NCBI GenBank assembly: GCA_963422465.1
Contig: OY730169.1
Span: forward strand, 1,984,001 to 2,048,000
Direction: 5' to 3'
Length of the DNA: 64,000 nucleotides
Source: Lichina pygmaea
Lineage: Eukaryota; Ascomycota; Lichinomycetes; Lichinales; Lichinaceae
Part shown: positions 32,501-44,061 of the stretch, piece by piece
Numbering within the stretch: position 1 is the stretch's first letter
Layout of the letters: the number at the start of each line of letters is the position of its first letter
Translations under genes and position numbers: made by a program
The notes under the pieces: model-generated
Databases searched by the model: none
What the model saw: the letters and a program-made list of their open reading frames with translations, nothing else
Told to the model about the DNA's origin: nothing

Positions 32501-34480
32501 GTTGCCTTCTTTTCCAGTCAATCCTTGGGTTTTGTTTTTCCAACCACGGAAGTCCCAATATAACTTTGTGTAGTATTCAGACCAAGTTGAATTCCTCTGT
32601 TCTGATCATCATGCTATAGACACTCAGTCTCAGGCTCTTGGTCTCCTTCATCACTCATCCCTCGTCTTTGGAGAGTGGTGTTCTGTCCACTACTGTCAAC
32701 TGGTAGAAGTCTTTCTTGCCTTGGACTGGAACCTTGTTTCTTCTGGCAAAGCTTTCTGACATGAAGTTGCCAGTCACACCAGAGTTGATCATGGCCTTAG
32801 CCAACCACCCATTGACTCTGATCTTGATGTGAAAGTGTGGGCTGCAGGCTGTCACGTCAAGGCTTGGCTTGACTTCTTCCTCCCAGAGTGTTGTCTTGCC
32901 TGCTCTTCTGACCCCAGTTCTGGAGAGTACTGCTAGTTTTTTGAGCCGCCTAGGCCCTGGGCCTAACACTCTACCACGTGTTGTTTGCATCGTGTGGTGA
33001 GGCATTGTTCCCACAGGTCTTGGTTGCAGTTGTCTTGTTCAGGGTTGACTCTTTGGATATGCATATTCTATCGCACTTCCACCTCAGACTCTGGGAACCA
33101 CATCTTCTTTCTTTTCTCTAGAAGGTGTTTCTTGCAGTGGTTGTCTTCACACACCTTCCAATAAGGTCATCCGCAGGCTGCTGTTGTAGCCTGGTGTAAG
33201 TCCACTTGTGTGGTGATGTCTCTGACCTGTGTGATGCTGAGAGTATCGTCAACCCATCATGACACTTGCGTCTCCCCTATTTCTGATAGGGTTGCATCCT
33301 GTTGTTGAAGGACAGGTTTGTTGGGGACTGGTGGTGGCTGGGCTTCCTTGTTGTCAACCTGTTCCTCTATATAGCCAGTTGTGTCAAACTTGGAGATCAG
33401 GTCTTCCTCCCAGTGGATTCTGTTGACCTTTCTTTGGACTTTGTTGAGGTGATCCAAGGTTTCCTGAAGCATGTTCTCAAGTTTTTCAGCATGTTGTCAG
33501 AGGTTGTTCTCCTCTCTGAGGAGTGCTGCCTCAGGGTGATTGTGGGGCAGTGTGCCTTGGGGGGCCCTCTGGGACTCCTCTGTCTCTCTGCCTTTCCAGA
33601 CACTTGTAGTGTTCAACTACTTCCCTTTGCTCTTCTTGTTCTTCTTCTTGCTCCTGCAGTTCACCACAAGGTGGCCCACTTTCTGACAGTTGTAACACTT
33701 CCATGTCTCCTTCTTTTGTGGTTCCACTGTATTGATTTCCATAGGTACCAAGCTGTAGTTATCTTTGGCAGTTGTTGGCTTTTTCTTCACCCATGGTTTT
33801 GTCTGCTTGCCTCACTTCTCAAGCTCTCTCTTGAACTGTCAGTCGTCAATGCAAGCTGCAGTCTTGATTATTTTGTAGAGCTCGGTTGGTCAGTCTCCTC
33901 GCGCGATGTCGTCCTTGACTTGTTCCTTGAGGTCTTGGTAGAATAGTGCTGTTAGTGCACTGTCCCCCCACTGAGTCCTCACTGCTAGTTGTTGGAACTT
34001 CGCTGCAAATTCCGATGCTGATCCAGTTTGCCGCAGTGCTTGGAGCTTTCGTTCCACATCCTTTTCTTCATCAAGGATCCCAAACATCTTTCTCATAGCT
34101 GTCTTAAAGGTTTTCAAGCTTCCCATGACCTGTCAGGTATTGTCTTCTTGCTCCTTGGGGTCTGCCTGATTGTCTAGGTAATCTCTTAAGTAGATGTTGA
34201 ACCAAGCGAAGGCTGGTCCTTCCAGGTAGGAGGCTGCAAATAGTACCTTCTCCTGGTCTGTCAGGAACTGGGCTGTGTTGAACCCATAGTAGAGCTCCAG
34301 TTGTGAGAAGAACAACTCCAGTCCTCCCCTGGATCCATCATACCTTTTCGGAGCACCTACCTTCAAGGGCTTCAGGGGTAGGTTAACAATAGGTGCTGCC
34401 TGGACAGCCTGGGCCTGAGCCACCTGAGCAGCCTGGGCTTGGGCTGCCTGAGAAGAGGTAGGGCTTTGTGGATCCACCAT
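29526..34480 (-). pseudogene. Gypsy C gag-pol, degenerate
   Basis: From ATG 34480 (MVDPQSPTSSQ) to TGA at 29526-29528. Gag has capsid-like FAAKFQQLAVRT and the knuckle CYNCQKVGHLVVNC (~33,690). In the protease the catalytic triplet reads INSG (~32,790), where DSG is expected: a GAC-to-AAC change in CpG context. RT has YIDDVLVY (~31,745), integrase has STAYHPQTDRQTE (~30,260), and a chromodomain (EYLVKWLGF) lies at ~29,530-29,660. Stops and the protease change make it inactive. Confidence 0.9.
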
Positions 34481-34508
34481 CGTATCAAGTCAGTGTCCTA
34501 TATGTTAG

Positions 34509-34518
34509 AGGCTGAAAC
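34509..34518 (-). promoter_or_regulatory. Putative self-primer binding site of gypsy C
   Basis: On the minus strand, 2 nt after the 5' LTR, the sequence TTCAGCCT is complementary to AGGCTGAA inside the 5' LTR (plus-strand TTCAGCCT at 36449-36456), about 45 nt after its TATAAAG box. Confidence 0.45.
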
Positions 34519-36728
34519 TGTTAAAGGCTGGGCCAGGTTCACACAGAAACTGGTACAGTCTGTTGCTTCGCAGGGCGGATTCTAGACAGGGACTTGATAG
34601 AGAAATAGACAGATACCGTACCCGATCACGTGACGCTCGATATCAGTCAACGCTCACTTAACCCACCGAGGACCCCCTCGACAATTTTGGAAATAACTCG
34701 ACAACCAGCAGTCAGAATCATCTCAAATTTGGATATGAGATAGAGCAGTATATATAGAAAAGATATTGAGCAGCGGAATTCTAGTATACAGAGTATGATA
34801 GCTTCTTTGTGACGTGATAATGTAAATACATGTTCAGGACCTTGTCATCTTCCCACCCCTTGTTGCTGTCACCAACGTTGGGAGAAGCCTCTTTAGCTGG
34901 TAGGAAAGATTCTTTCATAGACCTTTCAGCCTTCTGAACTTGTCTTTCTCCTTCTAATCACTTCTTGACTTCTCTATTAGCTATCTTTTTTACTTACTTT
35001 TCCGTCTTCTTTTCTTGCACTTGTTACTACGCACTTTTTCCTACCATTAAAGCCTATTGATAAGGAACACAACTGGCTAAGTCTATAACTTATATGAAAG
35101 CTTTTTCCAAGCTTGTATCATTCTCTTTAGTCTTATTCGTGAATAATAGACTAAATTTTGTTGATTTTTCAAACACTATTGCTATGGGGCATGCCTAGTG
35201 TGACGTGCACATACCTCTTCACCCAAGAGATTGTCAGAGACCACCTGCCACCCGCCACCTGCCACTTTGGACAGGCCGGGCCAGGAAGGCACCATATTTG
35301 GTAGATGGATAGCTCAGCTTGAGAGATCTCAAGCTGATCAATCAATCAACCTCTTGATGTTAGTTTTTTCATCTCTTTAACAGAAAAATACTTCCAGGAA
35401 CTTGGAGAAGAAGAAGTGACAAGGAAAATAACTTAATCTACTTGAAGGATATGATGTCAGTTACAAGTTTTTGCTCTGATAGTATTCACCATGCAGGAGA
35501 AGATGTGTGATCAACTATTGTATTAACAATAGTTTCTACCTAGCGAGAGAGTAGTAGCTATATAGATAGCCACTCTCAGGAGTAGCCTGACTACAACAAA
35601 CAACAAGACCAGTACTCTGATTTATCCTGAATAGTCAGTAACACCTCCAATCACCCAAGTTAAAGTTGGCAGTTTGTGACTCTGGTTGTACATAGTTAAG
35701 CAATCCAATGATCAGATAGGAGAAGAACAGAAGGTTCAGGAAAGCTCAGCTACTATTAAGAACTCTTTTCCACCAAGTAATAAGACCTGTCTTATTAAAA
35801 ATGCCGGAAAAAAGTAGAATTCAGAAAAGGAAGCTCTAAAACTGACTTCACATGACCAAGTCTTGAGCAAGCTATCATCCTGTGTACACTAGACTTCTAA
35901 TACTCCCTATCTCTTTTATATATTCTCATCCACCACATATTCAAGTCTGAGACTATTCTGACAAAGATTTGTTGTGATATTCAAGTTTTTATCAAGGTAG
36001 TCATCAACTGAGTGTTGAGTGATACCAAGTGTTATGTAATTGACTATAGTACGCAGACTGCAGAGAAAGAGAAGGTTCAGAGATATTCAGGGCCTATCGA
36101 GGAATCATTTCCACCAAGCCAGGAAGGTCCTGTTGTTGAAGATGACGGAGATAAGTTGAGCTCCAGGAAGGACAGTCTCAAACTGACTTCACGTGGCCGG
36201 GTTATGAAGAAGCCATCATGTTTTGTACACTATATTTCTATTGCTCAATATCTCTTCTATACATGCTGCTCTATCACATATCCAAATTTGAGATGATTCC
36301 AACAAATATCTATTGAGTTATTCAACTTTTTGTCGAGGGGGTGCTTGGTCGCTCAACCGAGCGTTGGGTGATAACGAGCGTCACGTGATCGACTACGGTA
36401 AGTAACTCTCTCTGTACTATTGTCTCAGTATGATGTGTGCGTGTTGTGTTCAGCCTGGAGAGCTAATCCCTCCGAGCCCTTGGAGTGGTCTTTATACAGA
36501 TGCCCTAGAGGGGGGGTCTCCTCCGAGGGGTATCATTCTTTTGCGTGGACGAGCTCCTCGCTTAGCTCCTGCTTGTCCACCGGACAAGCTCCTCGCTTAG
36601 CTCCTGCTCGTCCACCGGACGAGCTCCTCGCTTAGCTCTTGCTTGTCCACCGGATCAGTCAGATGTTGTTCTGTATGACTAACACTCCTCCCTCACTTAC
36701 CTAGGCTGTTCCGGCCTAGGCCTTAACA
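34519..36728 (-). repeat. Gypsy C 5' LTR, split by a TIR element
   Basis: Halves at 34519-34615 and 36399-36728 join at the TA duplication to give a sequence colinear with the 3' LTR (about 425 bp, fewer tandem units). Confidence 0.88.
34616..36398. mobile_element. TA-flanked terminal-inverted-repeat element (Tc1/mariner-type target), no transposase seen
   Basis: 1783 bp flanked by TA (34614-34615 and 36399-36400). Ends CCGTACCCGATCACGTGACG and its inverted counterpart CCGTAGTCGATCACGTGACG, with inverted similarity continuing for roughly 170-190 bp. TA target use fits the Tc1/mariner/pogo group. No DDE transposase frame is visible. One 94-codon frame (36012-36296, +) is shared with a diverged second copy of the same end region at ~35,700-36,050, so the element contains a partial internal duplication or an older nested relative. 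Confidence 0.8.
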
Positions 36729-37596
36729 GCAACATTCTCACTCTTCTGGTGTCAGCTTAGAGTGGCTGAGATCCATGGTAGGACTTGGTGGCTGTGGTGT
36801 GAAGACTGGCTTGATGAACCCTGGACACAGAACTGAAGCTCCTGACCGTGGAACTGAGGCTTGGGTGGGAGGTGCTTGACGTGGACAGCAAGAGTTGGCA
36901 GAAGTGGCACGCAACTGGTTGTCCTACAGCTGGCATTCCTCAACAAGCTTCTGATAGCTGATGTCCTTGAGGTTAATGCTGACAAGCTGCTTGGCAAGCT
37001 CTTCAGAGACAGTGCATCAAAGATGGCACTTCAAGGCCTTGTTGTTGAAGCCTGTGTGTGGAGCATACTGATTGAACTCTGTGAAGAACTTGGCAAAGGA
37101 ACAGTTGGCCTGACACAAGGTGATAAGCTTTCTCTGAGCTAGGAACTCTGGGTCTGGGTCAGAGAAGGTGTTCTGGAGATCTTGGACAATGTCATACCAG
37201 TCAATGTACTGGCCAGCCATGATCTTAGCTGAGATGTAGGACTACGCAGTGCCAGTCGTGTGTGAAAAGACGTACGTAATCTGCGATGTTTCCGTGGGGT
37301 ACCAGTCAGTGTTGAGTGTCATCTTGAGTGACAGTGACATGATGAAGCTCTCAAGCTTCTCATGTGTGATTTCTGTGTTTCCGCCATCGCCACTGAAGAT
37401 CTCTGAGTCAGCAGTGTGTTCAGACTTGGACTTGGGAGTAGTGTTAGTAGCTTGAATTTGCATGAACTCTACAAACATGTTGTGAAGGAACTTGTTATTT
37501 CCAGCAACTGGCATGGCTTGGTCTGGTTGTTGAGATATAACAAGGACATGAACATGGCTTGGTGAAGTGTGTTATGGTTGGGTAGGTCTTTCGTAG
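36729..37596 (-). pseudogene. Gypsy B1 gag, proximal part
   Basis: Minus-strand gag matching B2 (FSGDGGNTEITHEKLESF; NTDWYPTETSQITYVF; AQRKLITLCQANCSF). The probable start codon, ATG in B2 (39344), is ATA here. The sequence between 37586 and 37596 is the primer-binding region. Confidence 0.85.
37586..37596 (-). promoter_or_regulatory. Putative self-primer binding site of gypsy B1
   Basis: Minus strand, 2 nt after the LTR: ACGAAAGAC, perfectly complementary (9 nt) to GTCTTTCGT in the 5' LTR (plus-strand ACGAAAGAC at 37694-37702). Confidence 0.5.
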
Positions 37597-37898
37597 TGTG
37601 ATGAGGCAATAGCAGAGCAGAACTCAAGCCTAACTGATCCAGTAACCTTGACCTGACTTGGCTTGAGACTTGAGACTTGGATTGATGTACAAGACGAAAG
37701 ACAAGGAAGGAAGAAAAAAAGAAAAGAAGAGAAGAAGCTGGGGGAGCAGGAGAAGTTCTTATAGGCAGGGGATCAGGCAACAGCAGAGCAAACAGGCAAC
37801 AGTGCAGATGGAACTTCCCAGCAAGGTGCGTGCAGATGGAACTTCCTGGCAAGGTGTGTGACTTGTGCCAGATATGCAACTGGGCCAGAACCGTGACA
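37597..37898 (-). repeat. Gypsy B1 5' LTR
   Basis: 302 bp, TGTGA...TGACA. On the minus strand it has a TATAAG box (~37,760) and a long CT-rich tract. Contains a small internal duplication around GTGCAGATGGAACTTCC. Confidence 0.88.
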
Positions 37899-38939
37899 CC
37901 TGGGACTACTCCCCAAGACTGTACTTTCCTGGGCAGTCTTTTCCAACTAGACTCTAGAGAAATCTGGCTGTATTAACTCAAGCTGGAGACCACACCCCCT
38001 GCCTGAGCTTTCCTAGAGTTTTTCAACTCTACCAGCACTAGAGGCAAGCTCTAAACTATTTCTCTTATCCTGGGAGCCCTGATCTTCTTGATGCTAGATG
38101 TTTCTCTTAAGAGAAGTTCAAGCTGTTAACTCTGTCTGACTGGGAGTACTTGCTCAATCCTGGGACCACACCCCAAGACTGAGTGTTCCTAGGTAATTGG
38201 GGCCTGTCCCCAGTCTTTCAGAATCCCACTGGCCACTCTCTGCCTTGTTATAGATAGTCTGTTGGTTGTTGAAGTTGAAGATCGAAGATTCAGAGATCAC
38301 AACTTTTGACAAACAGGCTGGGTTACCCAAAGTGATGGGTTTTCACCTTAAGGTTTTGGTGGTTCCCAACAGATACTCGCTTGGTTTCCAGAACTTCTGA
38401 CAAAGTGCGGTGATTATCAGAAGTGATGGTCCTTGAACGTAGTGGTACTTGGAAGAGTTTTTTTGAGTTCTCTTATATACAGAAGTCTGAGGGGGGGGGT
38501 CCTCCCTGAGAAGTATCAGCTTTCTGTGTAGTAGAGTTGGCAGAGATAGTTACATCTCTGCCACCTCTGCCACCGGGTTGGGTGAACATTGTTCTGTGTA
38601 CCTCTGTACACTCGCTTAGGTCAGCTCAGCTGTTCCAGCCTGAGCCTTAACACAGTGGCTTCAGGGCTACCAGCCAGAAACAACTGGTGAGTGAGGTGGC
38701 AGTCCCACTACTCCAGGCTCACATGGCACAGCTACAACTGCAGGCACACACCCAGATGGGAGTCTCCGGAGTCCAGGTGGAGATCCAGGAGGCCTGTGAG
38801 TGACTCAAGCACCAACTTGCCCAGTGCCCAGACTGACACTGTTGACTCTACATCTCACCTGGTCAAGTGTGGCACCACTGGGCCAAATCAATCATCTGGC
38901 CCCAGCGGGCACTGGAGTCCACCAAGGGCTGCATCAGCC
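37899..38939. other. Unclassified repeat-derived sequence with an LTR-like segment
   Basis: 37,899-38,259 shows nothing recognisable. The segment 38,260-38,652 starts TGTTGG and ends CTTAACA. Its right half resembles the gypsy C LTR (TATACAGAAG, a G-run, GAGAAGTATCA, GCTGTTCCAGCCTGAGCC), so it is probably a diverged LTR of a C relative without a visible TSD. 38,653-38,939 has a degenerate frame rich in Gln/Ala that may be LINE coding sequence. Confidence 0.4.
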
Positions 38940-39285
38940 TGTCACAGTTCTGGCCTTGTTGTATATCTGGCACAAGTCACGCATCTTGCCGGGAAGTTCT
39001 ATCTGCACTGTTGCCTGTTTGCTCTGCTATTGCCTTATTGCCTATCTGGCACAAGTCACGCACCTTGCCGGGAAGTTCCATCTGCACTGTTGCCTGTTTG
39101 CTCCACTGTATCCCCTGCCTATAAGAACTTCTCCTGCTCCCCCAGCTTCTTCTCTTCTTCTTTTCTCTTTTCCTTCCTTGTCTTTCATCTTGTACATCAA
39201 TCCAAGTCTCAAGTCTCAAGCCAAGTCAGGTCAAGGTTACTGAATCAGTTAGGCTTGAGTTCTGCTCTGCTATTGCCTTGTCACA
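38940..39285 (+). repeat. Gypsy B2 5' LTR
   Basis: 346 bp with duplicated U3 segment, CCTATAAG box (~39,117) and pyrimidine tract. The R motif is GTCTTTCAT (39180-39188), and the following primer-binding region at 39288-39296 is ACAAAAGAC; each has lost the CpG kept in B1. Confidence 0.9.
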
Positions 39286-39343
39286 CTACAAAAGACCTAC
39301 CCAACCATAACACACTTCACCAAGCCATGTTCACGTCCTTGTC

Positions 39344-42300
39344 ATGTCTCAACAACCAGTCCAAGCCATGCCAGTTGCTGGAAATAACAAGTTCCTTTGT
39401 AACATCTTTGCAGAGTTCATGTGAATTTAAGCTACTAACACTACTCCCAAGTCCAAGTCTGAACACACTGCTGACCCAGAGATCTTCAGTGGTGATGGTG
39501 GAAACACGGAAATTACGCATGAGAAGCTTGAGAGCTTCATCATGTCACTGTCACTCAAGATGACACTCAACACTGACTGGTACCCCACAGAAACATCGCA
39601 GATTGCGTACATCTTTTCACACATGACTGGTACTGCGCAGTCCTACATCTCAGCTAAGATCATGGCTGGCCAGTACATTGACTGGCACAACATCATCCAA
39701 GATCTCCAGAACACCTTCTCCAACCTAGACCCAGAGTTCCTAGCTCAGAGGAAGCTTATCACCTTGTGTCAGGCCAACTGTTCCTTTGCTGAGTTCTTCA
39801 CAGAGTTCAATCAGTATACTCTATGCACAGACTTCAACAACAAGGTCTTGAAGTGCCATCTTTGATGTGCTGTCTCTGAAGAGCTTGCCAAGCAGCTTGT
39901 CAGCATTAACCTCAAGGACATCAGCTATCAGAAGCTTGTTGAGGAATGCCAGCTGCAGGACAACCAGTTGTGTACCACTTCTACCAACTCTCACTGTCCA
40001 CGTCAAGCACCTCCCACCCAAGCCTCAGTTCCACAGTCAGGAGCTTCAGTTCCGTGTCCAGGGTTCATCAAGCCAGCCTTCACACCACAGCCACCAAGTC
40101 CTACCATGGATCTCAGCCACTCTAAGCTGACACCAGAAGAGTGAGAATGTCACCAAAGCAAAGGCCTCTGCTTCTACTGTGGGAACCAAGGTCATGTCTC
40201 AACCTTCTGTCCAGTGAAAAACATGCCTGTTGTTGCCACCACCACAACCACCACCAAGTCTGCCACTGTTGAGACTACCCCAGAGTTGGAAAACAAGTAG
40301 TCCTTGGTTATCGTCACACCCAAGAACATAAAAAGAATCTCCATGTTGACTATCTGTCTCCAGACCAGCAATTAGACAGCAAGTACTTGTTTCTTCCTTG
40401 TATCCTACATGGGAAATTCAAGTGCAATACTCTTATTGACTCTGGCTGTTCAGCATTTGGCTGCATTGGTGCTTCCTTTACACAATCTCTTCACCAAGAA
40501 CCTCTCCCCTACCCACATACATTGTGATTGTTTGATGGCAAGACATCACAAACCACACATCTTGCCAAGACAATCATGACCACAGCACATGGCATGCACC
40601 AGGAAGAAGTCTCTCTCTTTATGTCTCCTGGTCTTCACTATGATGTGATTCTGGGGATGCCATGGCTCCAGAAGCACAGGCCACACATTGATTGGACAAA
40701 CACCTTAATCATGTTCAAGTCAGATCACTGCTGATCCACATGCCTCAAGTCAAACAATAGCTATCCAATCTCTTTGGATCTTGAAGCCAAGATGTCTGCT
40801 GGAAAGTCTCAGGATCCCAAGCCTCTTTCTGCCACACCAATCTCCATCAATACTGCTGTATTTTCTCTTCTTACTGCCAAGCCAGATCACCAGGTGTTCA
40901 GTGTTTCTCTGAGAGATATTGAGTAGGTGTTGAAGCCAAAGAAATGTGTGGATCCTGCCACACTTCTCCCTGCTCAGTACCACAAGTTCCTGGATGTCTT
41001 CAGCAAAGATAACACTGACAAGCTTCCTCCTCTACATCTAGGAGTTGACCACAAGATCAAGATAGAACCAGGAACCCAGGCACTCTCTGGACCTCTGTAC
41101 AGTATAAGCAGAGAAGAACTTGAAGTTCTCAAGAAGTACCTGACAGAGAACCTGAACAAGGGCTTCATTCAAGCATCTTCATCACCTGCTGCTACACTAG
41201 TCCTTTTTGTCAAGAAGCCAGGAGGTGGATTGTGTTTCTGTGTAGACTACAGAGCACTCAACACCATCACCATCAAGAACTGTTACTCTCTGCCACTGAT
41301 CCGGGAGATGTTAGACTAGCTTTGCAAAGCTGTGTGGTACACCAAGCTTGACATTGTTGGTGTCTTCAACTGTATCCAGATGAAGGAAGGTGAAGAATGG
41401 AAGACTGTGTTCTGCACATGCTCAGTCCTCTACAAATACCTTGTCATGCTCTTTGGTCTTGCCAATGCTCCAAGCATGTTCCAGAACTACATCAATGATG
41501 TTTTGGGACCTGACATCCTTGACGTCTTTGGCACTGCCTATGTGGATGACATCCTTGTCTACAGTCAGACACTCAAGAAACACCAGAAGCATGTCAAGCT
41601 TGTTCTCAGTCAACTACAAGATGCAAGCCTGCAAGTTGACATCTCCAAGTGTGACTTTGAAGTCCATCAAGTCAAGTACCTTGGCCTCATCATTCAGTCT
41701 GCCACTGAAGACAGCTGACCCAGATCTGTGAGTATAGACCCAGCCAAGACTAACACCATCAAGGAGTGGAAGCCTCCTGCCAGTCTCAAGGAAGTGCAGA
41801 GCTTCATTGTCTTTGCAAACTTCTACCACTGGTTTATCAAAGACTTTGCCAAGCTTGCATCCCTACTCACAGCTCTGACCAAGAAGAATATTGCCTTCAA
41901 GTGGGAAACCCCAGAGCAGTGCTTGTTTGAAAGTATCAAGAAGTTGTTTAGCACTGCACCCATCCTGCAGCACTTTGATCCAGAGAAGGAGTGTGTTGTT
42001 AAGACTGACACTTCTGACTATGTCTCTGGTGCTGTCCTGTCACAGCCAGACCATGAAGGAGTTCTACGCCCTATTGCCTTCTTGTCACACTGCCACCTGC
42101 CAGCAGAATGCAACTACAAGATCTACAACAAAGAGTTGCTGGCAATTGTCTGTGTCTTTGAAGAATGGCAAGCAGAGCTTGAAGAATCTCCAGAACCTGT
42201 CAAGGTGATCTCTGATCACAAGAACTTGGAGTACTTCATGTCATCAAAGTATCTTTCCCGCTGTCAAGCCTGTTGGAGCAAGTTCTTGTCACACTTCAAT

Positions 42301-44061
42301 TTCAAGATCAGCTACTGTCCAGGCAGTCAGTGCAAGGCTGACACCCTCACTTGATGTTCCCAAGACCTCCTGTCAGACAGTGATCCCTGTCAAGACTTCA
42401 TAGAGCAAGTTGTCCTCAAGTCTAAGAATCTTACACATTTAGAGGTTCAAGTCAAGCCCATCCAGATTCTGAGATGTTCAGAAGCTGCACCAGTTGACAC
42501 TGAACCTGATGCTGCACCTCTTTCAGACATCATCCAAGCTACCTATAACAACCTTGCTGAAGGTGATCCAGTGGCAACAGTGTCACAGATGCTAAGGGAT
42601 AGTGTCAGGCACAGTTGAGAAGTGTCTCTCTCAGACTGCAGCTTGGAAAATAACTATCTCTTCTACAAGAACTGACTCTGGATCTCTGAGAACAATGAGC
42701 TACACCTACACCTGTTCCAAGAAGTCCATGACCAAGCAATGGCTGGCCACACTGGGATTGCCAAGACCCACAATCTCCTGTCTTGTTGGTACTATTGGCT
42801 AAAGATAGTGAACATTATACAGCAGTACATCAGGAATTGTCATGTCTGCTCTTGAGCAAAGTCTGCCTGTGATCACCAAGGAGAGCTGCTGTCTCTTCCT
42901 GTACCTCAGTAATGTTGGCAGAATCTGGCTATGGATTTCATTACTGACTTGCCCAAGTCAAGAGATGCCTGCTTCCCTGGTGCCAAGCACATCTGGGTCA
43001 TCACTAACTGTCTCACCAAAGAACACTACTTTGTACCATGTGCTGAGATGACAACCTTGTATCTTGTCCAGATGTTCATCCAGTTTGTTGTCTGTACCCA
43101 TAGCTTGCCCAGGAGTATTGTCTCAGACAGAGGAGGTCAGTTTGTCAGCTTATTCTGGAAAGTACTCTGTGCCCATCTTGACGTCATGCTACAACTATCC
43201 TCAGGACACCACCCAGAGACAGATAGTCAGACAGAACAAGAGAATCAGGAGCTTGAACACTACCTGAGATTCTATGTCAACTATCTCCAAGATAACTAGG
43301 TCCAATAGCTTCCTCTAGCAGAGTTCACGCAGAACAACTCCCAGTCTGATTCCTCTGGTATATCACTGTTCTTTGCCAACAAAGAGTTCTATCCACAGCT
43401 CAGCATCACACCCATGAGTGAAGCCTGCAACCAAGATACTATGGAAATCTCTGGAGAAATAACACAGATTCTGGAATAGTTGCAAGCTGAACTCCGACTA
43501 TCCCAGGAAGCTCAAGCTCACGCCACCAATTTACATCAAGTCCTGTCACTGTCCTATCAAACTGGAGATCTTGTTTGGCTGAATACCAAGAACATCAGGA
43601 CACGCCACCCATGCAAAAAGCTTGACGACAAGTGGATTGGACTATTCAAGGTGTTGAAGACAGTCAGAAGCTGTGCCTGCCATCTGGAGCTTCCACACAC
43701 TCTCAAGATCCACTCTATCTTTCACGTTTCCCTTCTACATCTGACACCTGCTAATCCTATCCCTGGCCAATCAAATGAACATTCTGGCCCTGTCATTGGT
43801 CAAGACACAGATGAAGAGTTCCAGGTTGAAGAAATCCTTGACTCCAAGCCAGCAATGTCTTGACAGAAGTTCAAGTACCTGGTCAAATAGTCTGGATGGC
43901 CAATTGAAGATGCCACTGAAGAGTCTATTGAGCATCTTGACAACACCAAAGATGCCATCTACAACTTCCATGAGAAATACCCAAGGAAACCACAGCCACA
44001 GAACTACACCCACAAGCAGCCTGAAGCTCACAGGAGTTTGCCATGGGAAGGAGGGAGGTAA
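39344..44061 (+). pseudogene. Gypsy B2 gag-pol, degenerate
   Basis: ATG 39344 (MSQQPVQAMPVAGNN) to TAA 44059-44061, directly against the 3' LTR. Gag with knuckle CFYCGNQGHVSTFC (~40,160). Protease region with LIDSGCSAFG (~40,435). RT with LPLIREMLD then TAG, and YVDDILVY (~41,535). RNase H DTSDYVSGAV (~42,010). Integrase (HHPETDSQTE, ~43,210) and chromodomain (~43,800-43,950). Stops at TAG/TGA in several places make it inactive, but gross order and length are preserved. No antisense ORF: pol runs to the LTR. Confidence 0.92.

Larger units (their letters stand above)
28489..36728 (-). mobile_element. Gypsy C, chromoviral LTR retrotransposon nested in B1
   Basis: LTRs at 28489-28948 (460 bp) and 34519-36728 (the second contains the TIR element 34616-36398). 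Ends TGTTAA..TTAACA. Gag, protease, RT, RNase H, integrase and chromodomain are on the minus strand, with an antisense ORF at the 3' end on the plus strand. The 5-bp target GTGAC is imperfectly duplicated (GTGAC/GCAAC), and comparison with B2 confirms the empty site. Confidence 0.92.
24475..37898 (-). mobile_element. Gypsy B1, chromoviral element interrupted by gypsy C
   Basis: 5' LTR at 37597-37898, 3' LTR remnant at 24475-24577. Internal sequence at 24578-28488 and 36729-37596 is split by element C (TSD GTGAC at 28484-28488, GCAAC at 36729-36733). Removing C restores colinearity with B2. The flanks of B1 itself (CCAGG and CCTGG) are not a clean duplication, and the right flank is not the 113-bp repeat seen on the left, so a rearrangement is possible. 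Confidence 0.88.

Noticed and set aside
34616-36398. Interpretation as an LTR element or LINE
   Set aside because: Ends are inverted, not direct, repeats; the duplication is TA; there is no poly-A tail.
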